NCBI GenBank assembly: GCA_016284515.1
Contig: JAEEOY010000132.1
Span: forward strand, 1-32,958
Direction of reading: 5' to 3'
DNA length: 32,958 nucleotides
Origin: Kiritimatiellia bacterium
GTDB lineage: Bacteria; Verrucomicrobiota; Kiritimatiellia; RFP12; UBA1067
Shown: positions 15,620 through 22,947 of the stretch, piece by piece
How positions within the stretch are numbered: the first letter of the stretch is position 1
How the letters are laid out: every line of letters begins with the position of its first letter
Made by a program: the position numbers and the translations under genes
Notes under the pieces: model-generated
Databases searched by the model: none
What the model was told of the DNA's origin: nothing
What the model saw: only the letters and a program-made list of their open reading frames with translations

Positions 15620-16678
15620 TCAGTTCATCCGATCGAGGGCGTCGAGGAGCTTCTTCATCTCCTCGTCCGTCCCGATCGTGATCCTGAGCCTGTCGCCGGT
15701 GAGAGGCCCCGGGAAATAGCGGACGAACACGTTCTGCGACTTCAGGTACGCGAACACGTCCGACGCTTTGGTTCCCTCCGGCGGCTTCGCGAAGACGAAG
15801 TTCGCCTCGCTCGGGATGACGTCCCATCCACGCTTCAGCAGAGCTTTGGCGAACGCCTTGCGCGTCTTCACTACCGTTGCGACAGTCTTCCTGTGGTAGA
15901 CGCGGTCCTTGAAGGCCGCGAGGGCGACGCGCTGAGCGACGGCGTCGACGTTGTATGAGTCCTTGATCTTGTAGAGCGCCTCGATGAGGTCGCGAGGTCC
16001 GACGCAGAACCCTACGCGCAGTCCCGCGAGCGAGTAGCTCTTCGAGAAGGTGCGCATCACGAGCACGTTCCTGTTCGTCGGCGCGGTGGCGAGGCTCATG
16101 CAGTTCCCGCGCGCGAAGTCAGCGTACGCTTCGTCGACAAGCACAACGCCCTTGAACCTGCGCGCGAAGGCGGCGATGTCCTCGATTTCGCGGAACTCTC
16201 CCGTCGGCGCGTTGGGGTTCGTAAGCAGGAAAAGCGACGTCCTGGCGTCGATTATGGGCCGCCTGATGTCGGTCTCGGCGTCGCAGGCCCTGCCGGAGCG
16301 CATGCCCATCCACTTGACGTCCCTGATAGCGGCGAGGGTCTTGTAGAGCGAGTAGCTCGGATCGAGCGAGCCAATCGACTCGTCGTTCTCGACGAAGGCG
16401 CGCGCGCACAGCGACAGGACCTCGTCCGATCCGTTGCCGACGAAGACGCGGTCCGGAGTCGTGCCGAAGCGCTTTGCGATCTCGAGCGCGAGTTCGGAGT
16501 AGTTGGGGTCCGGATAGCGCCTCAGGTTGTCGAGGTCGAAAGACTTGAGGACTTCCGCGCACTTCGGGGAGGGCGGATAGGGGTTCTCGTTCGTGTTGAG
16601 CTTTACAACCGACTTTGACTTCGGCTGTTCTCCGGGGACGTATCCCTCAAGGCTCTGTATATGGCGTGCTATTCTCAT
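15620..16678 (-). CDS. hisC: Histidinol-phosphate aminotransferase
   Basis: A 352-aa PLP-dependent class I/II aminotransferase. The N-terminal KLNTNENPYPPSP, N154 in TNPNAPTG, D182 in VDEAYADF and the PLP lysine K213 in FSKSYSLAG fit HisC. It converts imidazole-acetol phosphate to histidinol phosphate in histidine synthesis and may also act on aromatic amino acids. No other his gene is nearby. The ATG at 16678 overlaps the preceding lipoprotein gene by 32 bases; later starts would cut into the conserved N-terminus, so this start is kept. Its stop faces that of lepA with one base between them. Confidence 0.92.
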   Translation of the reverse strand: MRIARHIQSLEGYVPGEQPKSKSVVKLNTNENPYPPSPKCAEVLKSFDLDNLRRYPDPNYSELALEIAKRFGTTPDRVFVGNGSDEVLSLCARAFVENDESIGSLDPSYSLYKTLAAIRDVKWMGMRSGRACDAETDIRRPIIDARTSLFLLTNPNAPTGEFREIEDIAAFARRFKGVVLVDEAYADFARGNCMSLATAPTNRNVLVMRTFSKSYSLAGLRVGFCVGPRDLIEALYKIKDSYNVDAVAQRVALAAFKDRVYHRKTVATVVKTRKAFAKALLKRGWDVIPSEANFVFAKPPEGTKASDVFAYLKSQNVFVRYFPGPLTGDRLRITIGTDEEMKKLLDALDRMN

Positions 16679-17099
16679 CTTCGGAACTCGACTTCTTTTT
16701 GTTGATCACCTTGGTCGCGCCTGACGCGCTGGACTTTTCCATGTCTTCTTCCTTCAGCAGCTGCGCGCTTGTGTGGTAGGCATGGCGCTTCAGGAGTATC
16801 AGAAGGATGTGTTCGTCTATGGTGAAGCTTGTGAGGTCGCGAATCGCGACCGCCTCTTCGTCCTCTATGACCTTGTCGAGCATCTTGATGTTGTTCTCGA
16901 GCGTGACGGTCTTGCTGAACAGGCGCGTGGAGAATCCGTTGGGATTCGCCGGATTGCCCGACGCGAGCGGAATGAAGTTGAGGAGGTACCATCCGGAGTT
17001 CTCGATGTTGACCATCGTGGGGCCGTTGCGGCTGACGGTCACCGTGGAGCATCCCGCTAGAATGGCGGCCGCGAGGGCGAGAAGGGCGGCGCGCTTCAT
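16647..17099 (-). CDS. Small lipoprotein with GWYLxNxIPL core (paralog B)
   Basis: A 150-aa predicted lipoprotein: signal sequence MKRAALLALAAAILAGC with lipidated C17. The mature part has NSGWYLLNFIPLASGN (34-49), an FxxxVT segment, a helical region, and a Lys/Ser-rich tail. The GWYL..IPL..GN core is shared with the upstream gene, so the two are paralogs. I know no function for this family; similar short lipoproteins occur in Verrucomicrobiota-like genomes by my recollection only. The ATG overlaps the upstream stop by four bases (ATGA at 17096-17099) and the 3' end overlaps hisC by 32. Confidence 0.82.
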   Translation of the reverse strand: MKRAALLALAAAILAGCSTVTVSRNGPTMVNIENSGWYLLNFIPLASGNPANPNGFSTRLFSKTVTLENNIKMLDKVIEDEEAVAIRDLTSFTIDEHILLILLKRHAYHTSAQLLKEEDMEKSSASGATKVINKKKSSSEDENSTPYTEP

Positions 17100-17488
17100 T
17101 TAAGCACCCCCGAGAGCTGGATTTCCTTGTAGGTGAGGAGATAGGGCACGGGCACCGGGAAGTCGGTTCCCGGAATCTCGAAGAGCACCGACTCCTGCGT
17201 GTAGTACGACATGTCGCCCGTCTGCTTGCCGTAGAATTTCGCGTAGTCCATGAAGCGCCGCTGTATCTTGTCCATCGTCACGTCGTTGCGGAAGAACACC
17301 CAGGGCATGAACGGATCCTCCGACGCGTTGCCGCACGCGAGCGGGATGATGTTGAAGAGGTACCATCCCCTGTTGCCCACGCAGACGTGTTCTTCGCCCG
17401 TCGCGCGGAGATCCGCCGAGTCGAGCGTGAAGCATCCGGCGAGAAGCATCGCCGAGCCCATGGCCAGGACTGTATTTAGTAGTTTCAT
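17096..17488 (-). CDS. Small lipoprotein with GWYLxNxIPL core (paralog A)
   Basis: A 130-aa predicted lipoprotein: MKLLNTVLAMGSAMLLAGC, lipidated at C19. The mature sequence carries NRGWYLFNIIPLACGN (39-54), then an FFRNDVT segment matching FSKTVT of its neighbour, and a Tyr-rich C-terminal part. First gene of the minus-strand set lipoprotein A, lipoprotein B, hisC. The ATG at 17488 is preferred over an in-frame TTG at 17503 because it gives a standard lipoprotein signal. Function unknown. Confidence 0.82.
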   Translation of the reverse strand: MKLLNTVLAMGSAMLLAGCFTLDSADLRATGEEHVCVGNRGWYLFNIIPLACGNASEDPFMPWVFFRNDVTMDKIQRRFMDYAKFYGKQTGDMSYYTQESVLFEIPGTDFPVPVPYLLTYKEIQLSGVLK

Positions 17489-17519
17489 GTCTTGAAGGTG
17501 CAAATATGGGTGATAGTAT

Positions 17520-17525
17520 ATTATA
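17520..17525 (-). promoter_or_regulatory. -10 box of the lipoprotein A/B-hisC operon
   Basis: TATAAT read on the minus strand from 17525 to 17520, preceded by TT rather than TG, with a predicted leader of about 25 nt to the ATG at 17488. An overlapping alternative TATACT lies directly downstream. No clear -35. Confidence 0.5.
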
Positions 17526-17617
17526 AAGGCCGATTGGACGCAAGGGGGAAGTTTGCGCCTGCAGGGATCCTTTAGCCTTGCGGAGGCAAATTGGCGAGAG
17601 CACAGGCGGCGGATTTA

Positions 17618-17626
17618 TGATATACT
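17618..17626 (+). promoter_or_regulatory. Extended -10 promoter of the second GH3 gene
   Basis: TGATATACT, hexamer TATACT at 17621-17626, giving a leader of roughly 75 nt. The stretch between it and the divergent lipoprotein promoter holds an imperfect inverted repeat (about 17552-17590) that could be a shared operator. Confidence 0.55.
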
Positions 17627-17645
17627 ATTCGCCGTTATTTGATTT

Positions 17646-17672
17646 CTCCGCCACAGGCAAGACTGTGCGGAG
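17646..17672 (+). promoter_or_regulatory. 5'-leader hairpin of the second GH3 gene
   Basis: CTCCGCCACAG (17646-17656) pairs with CTGTGCGGAG (17663-17672) around the loop GCAAGA, with one bulged C. It lies inside the predicted 5' untranslated region, about 35 bases before the ATG, and could affect mRNA stability or translation. Confidence 0.5.
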
Positions 17673-17706
17673 TGTAGATAAAAACAAAAGGGGAAAGTAA
17701 AGACAC

Positions 17707-19881
17707 ATGAAAAAGACGACACTGGCCGTAATGGCCGCCGCCACGGTTTCGGCGTGTTTTGGCGCTGACGCGTCGGATTCCGAAGCGAAGATCGAGGCAC
17801 TCCGCTCGCGTGCGAGGGAGATAGTATCCAAGATGACGCTCGACGAGAAGCTCCCGGAGCTGCTCAGCTCGGCGCCGGGAGTCCCGCGTCTGGGGATTGC
17901 GCACTACGACTGGTGGAGCGAAGGCCTGCACGGCGTCGCGCGCAACGGCAAGGCGACGGTTTTCCCAGAGCCGATCGGAATGGCCGCGTCCTTTGATCCG
18001 GAGCTCGTGAAGGAGATTGCGTCTGCCATCGGCGACGAAGGGCGCATCAAGTACGAGGCGGCTAAGGCGAAGGACAGGCACGGGACGTGCATCGGCCTCA
18101 CATTCTGGAGCCCCAACATCAACATCTTCCGCGATCCTCGCTGGGGGCGCGGCATGGAGACCTGGGGCGAGGATCCCTACCTGACCTCGAGAATGGGCGT
18201 TGCGTTTGTGCGCGGAATCCAAGGGGACGATCCAGTCTACCTCAAGGCGGCCGCGTGCGCTAAGCACTTCGCGGTCCATTCTGGTCCGGAAGGCCAGCGC
18301 CACACCTTCGACGCGCATCCCTCTAAGCGCGACCTCTGGGAGACGTATCTCCCGGCGTTCCGTGCGCTCGTGCAGGAAGGCAAGGTCGAGTCCGTGATGG
18401 GCGCGTACAACCGCGTGTACGGCGAGAGCGCCTCCTCTAGCGAGTTCCTGCTCCGCGACGTGCTGAGGAACCAGTTCGGCTTCAAGGGCCACATCGTGTC
18501 CGACTGCGGCGCTGTAACCGACATCCACAACGGACACGCCCTCGAGAAGTCGGCGGAGGCGGCGAGCGCGCGCGCTCTCAACCATGGTCTCGACCTCGAG
18601 TGCGGAAACTCGTTCAGCTCGCTCAAGAAGGCGATTGCCGAGGGCCTTGTCGACGAGAAGACGATTGACGAGGCGCTCATCCACGCATACACGACCCGCC
18701 TCAGGCTCGGCATCCTCGAGGAGGACTCCCGCTGTCCGTACGCGAAGACCGACCCCTCGCTCCTCTGCTCGCCGAAGCACGTTGCGCTCGCGCACAAGAT
18801 GGCCGCCGAGTCGATGGTCCTCATGAAGAACGACGGCGTCCTGCCGCTCGACGAGTCAAAGACGACCTCCTACTCCCTCTCCGGCGCGCTTGCGACGGAC
18901 GCGTTCGCCCTCATGGGCAACTACTACGGAATGTCCCCGAAGCTCGTCACCTACCTCTCCGGTTTTGCGGAGTACGTGGAGCCCGGCACTGGAATGCACT
19001 ACTGGCCGGGGTACTACTATGGCATGCCCGTGTCCGAGGCTACCGGCGCCTGGGTCGAGGATGACGTCGTTATCGTTTTCATCGGCAACACCGGAATCTT
19101 CGAGGGCGAAGAGGGCGATGCCGTTGCCGCGGCCGCCACTCAGGGCGACCGCTCGTCGCTCAAGCTCCCGGCCGGACAGCTCGCGTTCCTGCGCAACGTC
19201 CGCCGCGCCGCAGACACCCGCGGCAAGGAGCATCCCACGAAGCTCGTGACGGTGATCACCGGCGGCAGCCCCGTCGAACTTGACGAGGTCATGGAGATGT
19301 CCGATGCAGTCGTGCTCGTCTGGTACGCCGGCGAGGAGGGTGGTCGCGCGCTTCCCGAGCTTCTCTTCGGAAAGCTGAACTTCTGCGGACGCCTCCCGAT
19401 CACGTTCCCGACTTCGGCGGATGTGCTGCCTGCGTTCACGAACTACTCCATGGACGGACGCACCTACCGCTACCAGAAGGACGGCATTGCGTATCCGTTC
19501 GGCTATGGACTCACCTACTCGAAGGTCTCCTACGAGTCCGTCGAGGTGCTGCCTGGCGGCCGCAAGGCGAAGGTCGTCCTTTCCAACGACTCCGACCGCG
19601 ATGCCGTCGAGGTTGCGCAGATCTACGTCGAGACGCCGAACTCCGGCAAGGGTTCGCCGCTCGTGTCGCTGCGCGGATTCTCGCGCGTCGCCGTCCCGGC
19701 GCACTCGAAGGCCACGGCCGAGATCGACCTTGACGAGTACGCGTTCACCGAGATCGCCGAGGACGGATCCGTCCGCAAGGTTGACGGCGAATGCCGCGTC
19801 TGGGCCGCCGCCGCCGCGCCGTGCGCGCGCAGCCGCGAACTCGGCGTGTCGATGTGCTCGACCACGTTTGCGAAGAAGTAA
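17707..19881 (+). CDS. Secreted glycoside hydrolase family 3, beta-xylosidase/beta-glucosidase-like
   Basis: A 724-aa GH3 enzyme in the normal order: signal peptide (MKKTTLAVMAAATVSACFGA; a Cys at 17 makes lipidation possible but the box is poor), TIM barrel with DWWSEGLHGVAR (near 63-74), ACAKHFAVHSGPE, VMGAYNRVYGE and the nucleophile D266 in HIVSDCGAVTD, then the alpha/beta sandwich (ESMVLMKNDGVLPLD, GEEGD, PFGYGLTYS) and a fibronectin-III-like end. WWSEGLHGVA is typical of the xylosidase-like branch of GH3, so a beta-xylosidase or arabinofuranosidase-type activity is likely, though not certain. The purine run AAGGGGAAAG (17688-17697) precedes the ATG. Monocistronic; it ends 32 bases before the DUF58 stop. 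Confidence 0.92.
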   Translation: MKKTTLAVMAAATVSACFGADASDSEAKIEALRSRAREIVSKMTLDEKLPELLSSAPGVPRLGIAHYDWWSEGLHGVARNGKATVFPEPIGMAASFDPELVKEIASAIGDEGRIKYEAAKAKDRHGTCIGLTFWSPNINIFRDPRWGRGMETWGEDPYLTSRMGVAFVRGIQGDDPVYLKAAACAKHFAVHSGPEGQRHTFDAHPSKRDLWETYLPAFRALVQEGKVESVMGAYNRVYGESASSSEFLLRDVLRNQFGFKGHIVSDCGAVTDIHNGHALEKSAEAASARALNHGLDLECGNSFSSLKKAIAEGLVDEKTIDEALIHAYTTRLRLGILEEDSRCPYAKTDPSLLCSPKHVALAHKMAAESMVLMKNDGVLPLDESKTTSYSLSGALATDAFALMGNYYGMSPKLVTYLSGFAEYVEPGTGMHYWPGYYYGMPVSEATGAWVEDDVVIVFIGNTGIFEGEEGDAVAAAATQGDRSSLKLPAGQLAFLRNVRRAADTRGKEHPTKLVTVITGGSPVELDEVMEMSDAVVLVWYAGEEGGRALPELLFGKLNFCGRLPITFPTSADVLPAFTNYSMDGRTYRYQKDGIAYPFGYGLTYSKVSYESVEVLPGGRKAKVVLSNDSDRDAVEVAQIYVETPNSGKGSPLVSLRGFSRVAVPAHSKATAEIDLDEYAFTEIAEDGSVRKVDGECRVWAAAAAPCARSRELGVSMCSTTFAKK

Positions 19882-19913
19882 CATTCTGAGAATAACCTCG
19901 TTCGGCCCCGGAG

Positions 19914-20651
19914 TTACAGGGGCTGGACGAGGGATGCGGCGGCGAGGGATGCGATGCGTTCTGGGCGCGGCGCATCCGCCGCGAGATCGACGAACGTAAC
20001 GCCGAGGCGGTGCGCTGCGGCGATCCAGCGCGCGGTGTGCGCGTCGAGCGCCGCGCGGTACTGCGCGATCGTAGCGGCGTCGAGTATCGTCTCGCGCCGC
20101 TCTCCCGTCTCTACGTCTACAAGCTCGTACGCCCCGCCTTGCTGCGGGGCGGTCTCGTCGCGCGAGAGCACCCTCACAACGGTGAGCGCGGCGGAGCCGT
20201 GCGAGAGGCGGGTGAGGACAGCGTCGGGATTCTCGGGGAGAAGGGTGTCGGTGATGAAGATGCGGACGGCGCGCGGAGTCGTCGGACGCTCCCTGTAGAC
20301 AACGCGGCATCCATCCGCCGATGCGCTGAAAAGTCCGAACAGCCAGTCTGCGCAGTCCGACTTCGCCCTCGGGACGTCCATCGACGCCGAGCGGTCGCGG
20401 AACACCTCGATGACGGGCGCGACTTCCTCGCGGCGGACGCGCACGACCTCGCGTCCCGTCCTCGCGAGGACCGTCCAGTCGAGGTTCCTTAGGTCGTCTC
20501 CCGGCGCGTAGTCGCGGTAGTCCTGGAACTCCAGGGACTCGCCGGCGCGCGAGCCGAGGCGCGGACCTATCGCGCCCCTCAGCGCCAGGCGAGGCAGGAG
20601 GAACCTGAGTCCCCGCCCGTCTTCGCGTCCATTCTGTTCGGCTTCCGTCAT
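19914..20651 (-). CDS. DUF58 (MoxR-associated) protein
   Basis: A 245-aa DUF58 protein, last gene of the long minus-strand operon. The family core is clear: RLGSRAGESLEFQDYRDYAPGDDLRNLDW with following AR (32-64) and REEVAPVIEVFRDRSASMD, where D86-x-S88-x-S90 is a MIDAS-type metal site of the von Willebrand A-like part. DUF58 proteins usually pair with a MoxR ATPase in envelope or complex-assembly functions; the MoxR gene is four genes upstream in the same operon. The reading frame is open far upstream, but the ATG at 20651 starts just before the conserved block and overlaps the permease stop (ATGA). Confidence 0.9.
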   Translation of the reverse strand: MTEAEQNGREDGRGLRFLLPRLALRGAIGPRLGSRAGESLEFQDYRDYAPGDDLRNLDWTVLARTGREVVRVRREEVAPVIEVFRDRSASMDVPRAKSDCADWLFGLFSASADGCRVVYRERPTTPRAVRIFITDTLLPENPDAVLTRLSHGSAALTVVRVLSRDETAPQQGGAYELVDVETGERRETILDAATIAQYRAALDAHTARWIAAAHRLGVTFVDLAADAPRPERIASLAAASLVQPL

Positions 20652-22036
20652 TTCGGCCTGCGGTATGTTCTGAATGCCCTTACGGACGAAATGACGATCA
20701 CGCAGAGGGAGAACAGGAGCAGCAGTCCGTAGCTCATGAGGTGCGCCGCCGGCTTTTCCGCTACGCCCGCGAAGTTGCACGGAAGCATCGCCACGAGGTC
20801 TTCCTCGATTGCGTCGATTTCCGCCATGAACGAGAGGATGGAGACGGCGATGATGTAGGCGATGAAGAGGGCGGCGACGAGGCGGAATCGCCTGTCGTCG
20901 CATTTCCTGTAGCGCAGTACTGCGCCTGCGATCACCGGAATGCATAACAGCTCCGCGAGGTCGGCCCAGAGGATCAGGATGTGGTCGTTCCCCGTCTCGA
21001 GCGCGGAGTACGTTCCGCCTGCGACGGCGATTATGATCGCGGCGAAGAGCATCCCCGGCACGGCGCCTGTCGCGAACGGGAACGAGACGAGGCGGCCGAA
21101 TAAGTTGCGCGGAACATTCGACTTCGCGGCTCTCGGGATTTCGCGGGAGGTAAGCGACGAGGTGAGCATAAGCATGCCGCCGATCACGACCCATGCTATG
21201 CACCACGCCCTATAGCTCCAGATGGCGGCCGGCGCGGAGACGACGAACAGCGCGAATACCACGCGTCTGAACGGACGGTCTGCGTCCACGTACCGCGGTG
21301 CGAGCTGGGAGGCGCAGAACGCGCGCACGAAAAGGATCAGCGCGGAGAGGGCCGCGGCATAGCCCAAGACGTATGCAATGTGCGAAGTCTCCTCGACGGG
21401 CGCGGCGGCTCCAAGGTGGCTGTGCGAGACGGACACTGCCGACACAATGCCAGGCACGATGAATGTCGTAGTGAAGAAGAGCACGATCGTCAGTATAACG
21501 CGCAGCGGAACGGCGACCGGCCTGCATGCGACGACGAGCGAGAGCGAGAAAACCGCGACGGCGTAGCCGAACAGGGCGAGAGGCGTCAGGAACACCTGCT
21601 CGAGCGTGATGCCGCGCAGGAGGTACGCGAAGATGAAGAACGGCATTGCCGTGGCAACGGCGGACGCAATCAGTATCGTAGTCGAGACGAGCCTCCCGCT
21701 GACGATGTTCGCGGGCGTAAGCGCCGTCGTGAACTCAAGGCCGGGTCCGTTTCTGTTCGTGTCGAGGATCGCCTTCACCGCGGCGTAGAACGGTATGCCG
21801 ATGCATGCGACGATTCCCGTGATCACGGCGACCATCGTGAACGGCCCCTCGCCGATTCCGCTTCCGAACGCGATGTCCTCGGCGGAGCGCTTGCCCATGG
21901 CAGTCGCGACCGCAAGCATGGTGAATCCGAAGAGAATGGCGGGATAGAGTGCGAAGCTCCAGGTGATCACGCGCGAGCGGACGAGCTGGCGAAGTTCGCG
22001 GAGCGCGACGGGGTTCAGCGAGAATGGGTTTTTCAT
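20648..22036 (-). CDS. ABC-2-type transporter permease
   Basis: A 462-aa integral membrane protein starting MKNPFSLNPVALRELRQLVRSR, the amphipathic N-terminus typical of ABC-2 permeases, followed by about 12 hydrophobic helices. It is the likely membrane partner of the ATPase encoded immediately upstream (ATGA overlap at 22033-22036) and would form an exporter or mechanotransmission complex in the inner membrane. The substrate is unknown. The twelve-helix size fits two fused six-helix units. Confidence 0.88.
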   Translation of the reverse strand: MKNPFSLNPVALRELRQLVRSRVITWSFALYPAILFGFTMLAVATAMGKRSAEDIAFGSGIGEGPFTMVAVITGIVACIGIPFYAAVKAILDTNRNGPGLEFTTALTPANIVSGRLVSTTILIASAVATAMPFFIFAYLLRGITLEQVFLTPLALFGYAVAVFSLSLVVACRPVAVPLRVILTIVLFFTTTFIVPGIVSAVSVSHSHLGAAAPVEETSHIAYVLGYAAALSALILFVRAFCASQLAPRYVDADRPFRRVVFALFVVSAPAAIWSYRAWCIAWVVIGGMLMLTSSLTSREIPRAAKSNVPRNLFGRLVSFPFATGAVPGMLFAAIIIAVAGGTYSALETGNDHILILWADLAELLCIPVIAGAVLRYRKCDDRRFRLVAALFIAYIIAVSILSFMAEIDAIEEDLVAMLPCNFAGVAEKPAAHLMSYGLLLLFSLCVIVISSVRAFRTYRRPK

Positions 22037-22947
22037 GCGAGTGCTCCTTTCGTCACGTGCATGAACACGTCTTCGAGGCGTCCCGCCTCGGATGTAAAGT
22101 GTATCGGGACAAGGTCCCTCGAGAACAGCTCCTTCGCGAGACTCTCCGCCGCGTCGTCGCCTGCGGCTATGCGCACGCGGAAACCCGCGCCGGAGAGCTC
22201 CGCCTCCTTGACCGACGGCATTTCGAGGAGCTTCGCGAGGATCGCCTCGCCGCCCTCGGAGTTGAACTTGAGGCGAATCCACGCGGTCTCGTCCTTGAAG
22301 TCGGTGGAAAGCCTTCTGCCGCGCTCGATTATGACGGAGGTCGTGCACATCTCCTCGAGCTCGCTCAGGATGTGCGACGAGATGAGTATCGCCTTGCCAC
22401 GCTCTGCGAGTGCGCGGACAAGCTCCCTCAGCTCGATTCGGGCGCGCGGGTCGAGTCCGTTGGCGGGTTCGTCCATGACGATAACCTGCGGATCGTGCAC
22501 AAGCGCGCGGGCGAGCGAGACGCGCTGCTTCATTCCCTTCGAAAGCTCGCGCAGCGTCTTGTCGCGGAAGCTTGCGAGTCCCGTGAATTCCTCAACTGCC
22601 GCGAGCGCGTCCGCGAGCTCCTTGCCTCGGAGGCCGTAGGCGCGTCCGAAGAAGTCGAGGTATTCGTCTACCGTGGTGTCCGAGCGGTTCGGGAGGTCGT
22701 CGGGCATGAAGCCAACCGCGCGGTGCGCGAGGGCCGGATCGTCGAGGATGGACTTTCCGTCGATCAGGATGTCGCCGGAATCGGGGACGTCCAGCGTCGC
22801 GAGCATGCGCATCGTGGTCGTCTTTCCGGCGCCGTTGGGTCCCACGAAACCGACGACCTCGCCGGAGGTGAAGGAGAACGAGAGGTCGTCCACCGCCTTG
22901 AATCCGCGCTGGAAGACGCGCGTGAGGTGAAGTAGCTCGACTTTCAT
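22033..22947 (-). CDS. ABC transporter ATP-binding protein
   Basis: A 304-aa ABC ATPase: Walker A GPNGAGKTT (36-44), signature LSKGMKQR (135-142), Walker B VIVMDEP (155-161), D-loop NGLD and H-loop SSH. The extra C-terminal ~85 residues are typical of ATPases of ABC-2 exporters (CcmA/GldA/NatA-like). It overlaps both neighbours by four bases, so stoichiometric synthesis with the permease is likely. Confidence 0.95.
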   Translation of the reverse strand: MKVELLHLTRVFQRGFKAVDDLSFSFTSGEVVGFVGPNGAGKTTTMRMLATLDVPDSGDILIDGKSILDDPALAHRAVGFMPDDLPNRSDTTVDEYLDFFGRAYGLRGKELADALAAVEEFTGLASFRDKTLRELSKGMKQRVSLARALVHDPQVIVMDEPANGLDPRARIELRELVRALAERGKAILISSHILSELEEMCTTSVIIERGRRLSTDFKDETAWIRLKFNSEGGEAILAKLLEMPSVKEAELSGAGFRVRIAAGDDAAESLAKELFSRDLVPIHFTSEAGRLEDVFMHVTKGALA

